Positions 61,594 to 64,000 of a stretch of DNA of 64,000 nucleotides are shown in pieces (position 1 is the stretch's first letter; each line of letters begins with the position of its first letter). Under the pieces are notes generated by a model, which did no database searches, was not told the origin of the DNA, and saw only the letters and a program-made list of their open reading frames with translations. Position numbers and translations under genes: made by a program. Source of the stretch: Paenibacillus jilunlii (GTDB lineage Bacteria; Bacillota; Bacilli; Paenibacillales; Paenibacillaceae). The DNA is taken from positions 219,654 to 283,653 of the forward strand of contig NZ_FNGM01000006.1 of the NCBI RefSeq assembly GCF_900102965.1, given 5' to 3'.

Positions 61594-61605
61594 CACGACG
61601 TCGTG
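61594..61605. promoter_or_regulatory. Palindromic operator upstream of the MFS gene
   Basis: CACGACGTCGTG is a perfect 12-bp palindrome 30 bases upstream of the exporter start. It is a likely repressor site for the neighbouring TetR protein or a relative. Confidence 0.55.
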
Positions 61606-61734
61606 GAATCAGTGTACTGCCATGTCTCCCAAATAACAAAACACAATATTCCGCAAACTGTCTGTTATCAGACACTCTGGCAAATAGTGCCGATTATTCT
61701 TCAATTTATTGTGATTCTGTGAAGACTTCCTTAG

Positions 61735-62343
61735 CTATTCAGGCCTGCGGTTCAGCGCGGTCAGCAGCGGGCCGTCGCGGACTAGGCGGGTTAAGATCAG
61801 CGCCACTTGCTCCGGGGGAAGTGTTCTCCCCGATTCAAACCAGTGCCGGATGACTCCAAAATGCGCTGAGCTGAAGTATGCGACAATATAATCGTCCGGT
61901 ACCGCCAAGGCATCCGGATTCATGGCCTGCCGGGGAAGCTTCTCATACATGCGGCTGTGAATCAGTGTTCTTAGTCTTTTTCCAAATGAAGTGCCTTCCT
62001 GGGCGAAAAAAACAGCAAAAAAACGGTGCCGTGCATTCATAAACCGGATAAATTCCACAATTGAGGGAAAAGGCTCTTCTGTACTCCCGCTGCCGAGCAG
62101 CTGTTCAGGTATGCTCTGGGCTGGCAGAGCGTTCATCTCTTCTATAATCTGATCCTCCATCTTCTCCATCAGATCATAAATATCCTGATAATGCAGATAG
62201 AAGGTGCCCCGGTTAATCCCTGCCTTGGAGGTGAGACTTCTAACATTCACACCTTCCAGCCCTTTCTCGTCAACAAGTGACAGAAAAGCTTCATCGATCA
62301 GTTTCTTTGTGCGGATCACCCGCAGATCAGCGGCTTTTTCCAT
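61735..62343 (-). CDS. TetR-family transcriptional regulator
   Basis: ATG 62343 follows GGAGGGG, giving 202 residues starting MEKAADLRVIRTKKLIDEAF. The helix-turn-helix is GVNVRSLTSKAGINRGTFYLHYQDIYDLMEK, typical of TetR. The C-terminal effector domain includes PEQVALILTRLVRDGPL. It is placed between an MFS drug exporter and an SDR. Two different palindromes (61594-61605 and 62381-62397) lie in front of the exporter and in the divergent spacer, so it may regulate either or both. Confidence 0.92.
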   Translation of the reverse strand: MEKAADLRVIRTKKLIDEAFLSLVDEKGLEGVNVRSLTSKAGINRGTFYLHYQDIYDLMEKMEDQIIEEMNALPAQSIPEQLLGSGSTEEPFPSIVEFIRFMNARHRFFAVFFAQEGTSFGKRLRTLIHSRMYEKLPRQAMNPDALAVPDDYIVAYFSSAHFGVIRHWFESGRTLPPEQVALILTRLVRDGPLLTALNRRPE

Positions 62344-62380
62344 AAAGCCCCTCCATTCCTTACACTTCAATCTTAATGAA

Positions 62381-62397
62381 CACTATTCAAAATAGTG
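62381..62397. promoter_or_regulatory. Palindromic operator in the TetR-SDR divergent spacer
   Basis: CACTATT-CAA-AATAGTG has perfect seven-base arms and lies 38 bases upstream of the TetR start and 87 bases upstream of the SDR start. It is the best candidate for TetR autorepression. Confidence 0.6.
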
Positions 62398-62484
62398 ATT
62401 ATTGTAAGTGTATTTTACCCTGATTATAATAAACACATGGTTCATAAATCAACACAATGTTAATTACACGAAGGAGGAAATAGT

Positions 62485-63312
62485 ATGTTAAATCATAAAA
62501 CAGCCGTCATTACAGGAGCTTCCAGCGGTATTGGACGTGCCATTTCCAGCCAGCTTGCAGGTGAAGGTGTACATGTTTTTATCACAGGAAGAAGCCTGGG
62601 GCAGCTCGAAAAGGTGAAAGCACAAATTGAACAAGCAGGCGGACAAGCAACCTGCAGCGCATTTGATCTCCGGGATACCGGCAGGCTGCAGGATTTCATC
62701 CGCCAGGCCCAGACGCAGACCGGTCATTTGGATATCATGGTCAACAATGCCGGTCTGCATATTCATGGGAATATTGTCGATACGAAGGTGGAGGACTGGC
62801 GGGAAATGATCGATGTCAACATCGTGGCGCTTCTGGCAGGCTCACAGGCAGCTGTCCAGGCTATGCGGCTGAATGAAGGCGGCGCCCCAGGCCATATTAT
62901 TCATATTTCCTCAGGCAACGCCTACGAACCGGGACGGGATTTCTACAGCGCCACCAAACATATGGTGAATGCCATCGGACAGGCCTTGACACGTGAGCTG
63001 GCCCAAGAACCGATTCAGATAACAACGATTCTTCCTGGTGCTGTAGCCACCAACTTTGGACGAAACCTTGAACCGGAGGCAGTCGTACAGCTTGCCCGCA
63101 AGCTGGGGATGGAGGTCGATTACAAGCAGGGGGACCACCTGCCGGAAGAGCTGATTGCACGAATCCGCGGCGCGATGGGGCAGACCTTCTTGAGTGGCGA
63201 TGATATCGCCAGAGCCGTAGTCTACGCGCTGCAGCAGCCGCAGAACGTAGTGGTCCGGGAGCTGTATCTTACTGCGCCGAATGTGTACCTTGGTAACGAT
63301 TTCTCTATGTAG
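62485..63312 (+). CDS. Short-chain dehydrogenase/reductase
   Basis: This 275-residue enzyme starts behind GAAGGAGGAA. The Rossmann motif is AVITGASSGIGRAIS, NAG is in IMVNNAGLHIHG, and the catalytic Ser, Tyr and Lys are in HIISSGNAYEPGRDFYSATKHMV (Ser, then Tyr-x3-Lys). The C-terminal part is longer than in the SDR at 49936 and carries an extra helical segment around LVRKLGMEVDYKQGD-type sequence. It diverges from the TetR gene and probably belongs to its regulon. Substrate is not known. Confidence 0.92.
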   Translation: MLNHKTAVITGASSGIGRAISSQLAGEGVHVFITGRSLGQLEKVKAQIEQAGGQATCSAFDLRDTGRLQDFIRQAQTQTGHLDIMVNNAGLHIHGNIVDTKVEDWREMIDVNIVALLAGSQAAVQAMRLNEGGAPGHIIHISSGNAYEPGRDFYSATKHMVNAIGQALTRELAQEPIQITTILPGAVATNFGRNLEPEAVVQLARKLGMEVDYKQGDHLPEELIARIRGAMGQTFLSGDDIARAVVYALQQPQNVVVRELYLTAPNVYLGNDFSM

Positions 63313-63454
63313 ATTGCAGCATAAGTGGAAACGGCTTAGCCGTCCTTTTACAGGAGCCTATGCTTCCGAAGCAGCGATACAGAGTATCGCTTTCAGGTAC
63401 CGTTTCAGCGGGAAATATAAGGATCACTTATTGCGTGAAGCATATAAATATTTT

Positions 63455-63504
63455 AAACAAGCCGCCTATCCCAATAAATTACGGGTTAGGCGGCTTTGTT
63501 TTTT
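63455..63504. terminator. Bidirectional terminator
   Basis: AACAAGCCGCCTA pairs with TTAGGCGGCTTTGTT, and T and A runs follow on the two sides. It can serve both the SDR gene and the small minus-strand gene. Confidence 0.85.
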
Positions 63505-63519
63505 CCGGGTATCCAAGAC

Positions 63520-63765
63520 TTATTGCTCTTTGCTCTTGATCTCAAAGCTGCGGACCTTCATCCATTTCCCGGCCACGAATTCGTCAACGGTCCCGGTTCT
63601 GGTTCTGACGCAGAATCTATGCTGGGTCTTTTTGTAAAAACCCGTGGCTTCATAAAGCAAATCATCGCCTGCCTGACCCTTATAATAGACCTGCTTCAGG
63701 CCAAGCCTGCTCAGCAATTCTTGCTTTACACTCTCAATGTACGTGCGCGAATACTCTTTTGACAT
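63520..63765 (-). CDS. Small protein of unknown function
   Basis: ATG 63765 lies eight bases after AGGAGG, giving 81 residues (MSKEYSRTYIESVKQELLSR). The sequence has a helix, then beta-strand-like segments (LLYEATGFYKKTQHRFCVRT, then FVAGKWMKVRSFEI). No family was recognised. It is soluble and basic. Right after it, on the far side, lies the second 51-bp array. Confidence 0.65.
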   Translation of the reverse strand: MSKEYSRTYIESVKQELLSRLGLKQVYYKGQAGDDLLYEATGFYKKTQHRFCVRTRTGTVDEFVAGKWMKVRSFEIKSKEQ

Positions 63766-63933
63766 CCATGTTCCTCCTGCGGCATTCATCTACTGACCAT
63801 TCTACACTTAAACCTGGCAAAATGTCAGTCCAGGGCGGACAAGCCCATGGGAATATTGTGAGAAGAGTTCAAGCTATGCTCCTTCTTCGACCGCCTGTTA
63901 TGGGCAGCCCGCAGTCCGCCGCCGGACATAGCT

Positions 63934-64000
63934 ATTTTGCCTGCCTGCGCCTAATTCAAAGGTACTTTTACCTCTCATTTCGCCATTTTGCCTGCCTGCG
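63934..64000. repeat. Second 51-bp-period array (array 2, cut by window edge)
   Basis: ATTTTGCCTGCCTGCG begins at 63934 and again at 63985, so the period is 51 bases, as in array 1. The 23-bp core at 63957-63979, including AAAGGTACTTTTACCTCTC, is identical to that of array 1, while the remaining bases of the unit are entirely different. The array continues beyond the window. Confidence 0.85.

Noticed and set aside
63313..63454. Possible small gene or mobile remnant after the SDR
   Set aside because: The region contains small hairpins (for example GCGATAC-AGA-GTATCGC at 63374-63390) but no ribosome site, start or coding pattern.

Overview
The window looks like a chromosomal stretch from a Paenibacillus-type Firmicute. 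The evidence is moderate GC, strong AGGAGG ribosome binding sites with frequent GTG/TTG starts, SLH domains, LplABC-type sugar import, a Bce-type peptide-antibiotic module, an LTA synthase, and small families typical of the genus (DUF6376-, DUF6809- and DUF6530-like). No rRNA, tRNA, CRISPR array, phage or complete insertion sequence was seen.

The most notable region is 1-7458, which reads as an agr-type quorum-sensing system built into a ribosomal peptide (RiPP) operon. On the minus strand, in order of transcription, are agrB, a 47-residue agrD, a PqqD-like leader-binding protein, a radical SAM/SPASM maturase, a 48-residue Cys-rich precursor (2939-3085) and two ABC exporters, the second cut by the window edge. 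An AgrA-like LytTR regulator and an AgrC-like GHKL kinase diverge from it. In the precursor core five cysteines alternate with five aromatic residues, in a repeated aromatic-x-Cys pattern. A perfect 11-bp hairpin separates the precursor from the exporters. The inferred logic is that agr signalling switches on a secreted, radical-SAM-modified peptide.

7451-14400 holds housekeeping and accessory genes: an aldo/keto reductase with an Rrf2 regulator sharing a candidate operator, an isochorismatase-like hydrolase, a small lipoprotein, DinB, a class 3 lipase, and a DUF6530-MoxR-VWA operon in which the VWA frame has no normal start and joins the MoxR frame at an A9 run. 14651-22503 has an SLH-anchored class C serine hydrolase, a ComP/ComA-like two-component pair, and a Fur-box-controlled siderophore locus (AraC-binding-protein fusion plus lipoprotein).

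22523-27834 carries a tandem CBM21-like secreted protein, a DUF6809 protein, a DrrAB-type exporter, a MarR regulator with a clear operator, a DUF6544-like protein and a 51-bp tandem array. 27881-37289 is a sugar-uptake operon (lplABC-like, dehydrogenase, 1084-residue secreted beta-propeller protein) preceded by an unusual GntR-binding-protein fusion regulator. 37502-42366 is a BceRS-BceAB module with three ~70-bp repeats upstream of bceA. 42530-49716 has an LTA synthase, secreted propeller proteins, a hydrolase and small envelope proteins.

49936-64000 is a patchwork of SDRs, TetR/AraC regulators with palindromic operators, a LysE exporter, a polysaccharide deacetylase with a YkoP-like neighbour, an MFS drug exporter, and two decaying genes: a 5'-truncated isochorismatase, and an ABC permease cut to its first ~18 residues beside an intact BcrA-type ATPase. 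The window ends inside a second 51-bp-period array sharing a 23-bp core with the array at 27.6 kb.
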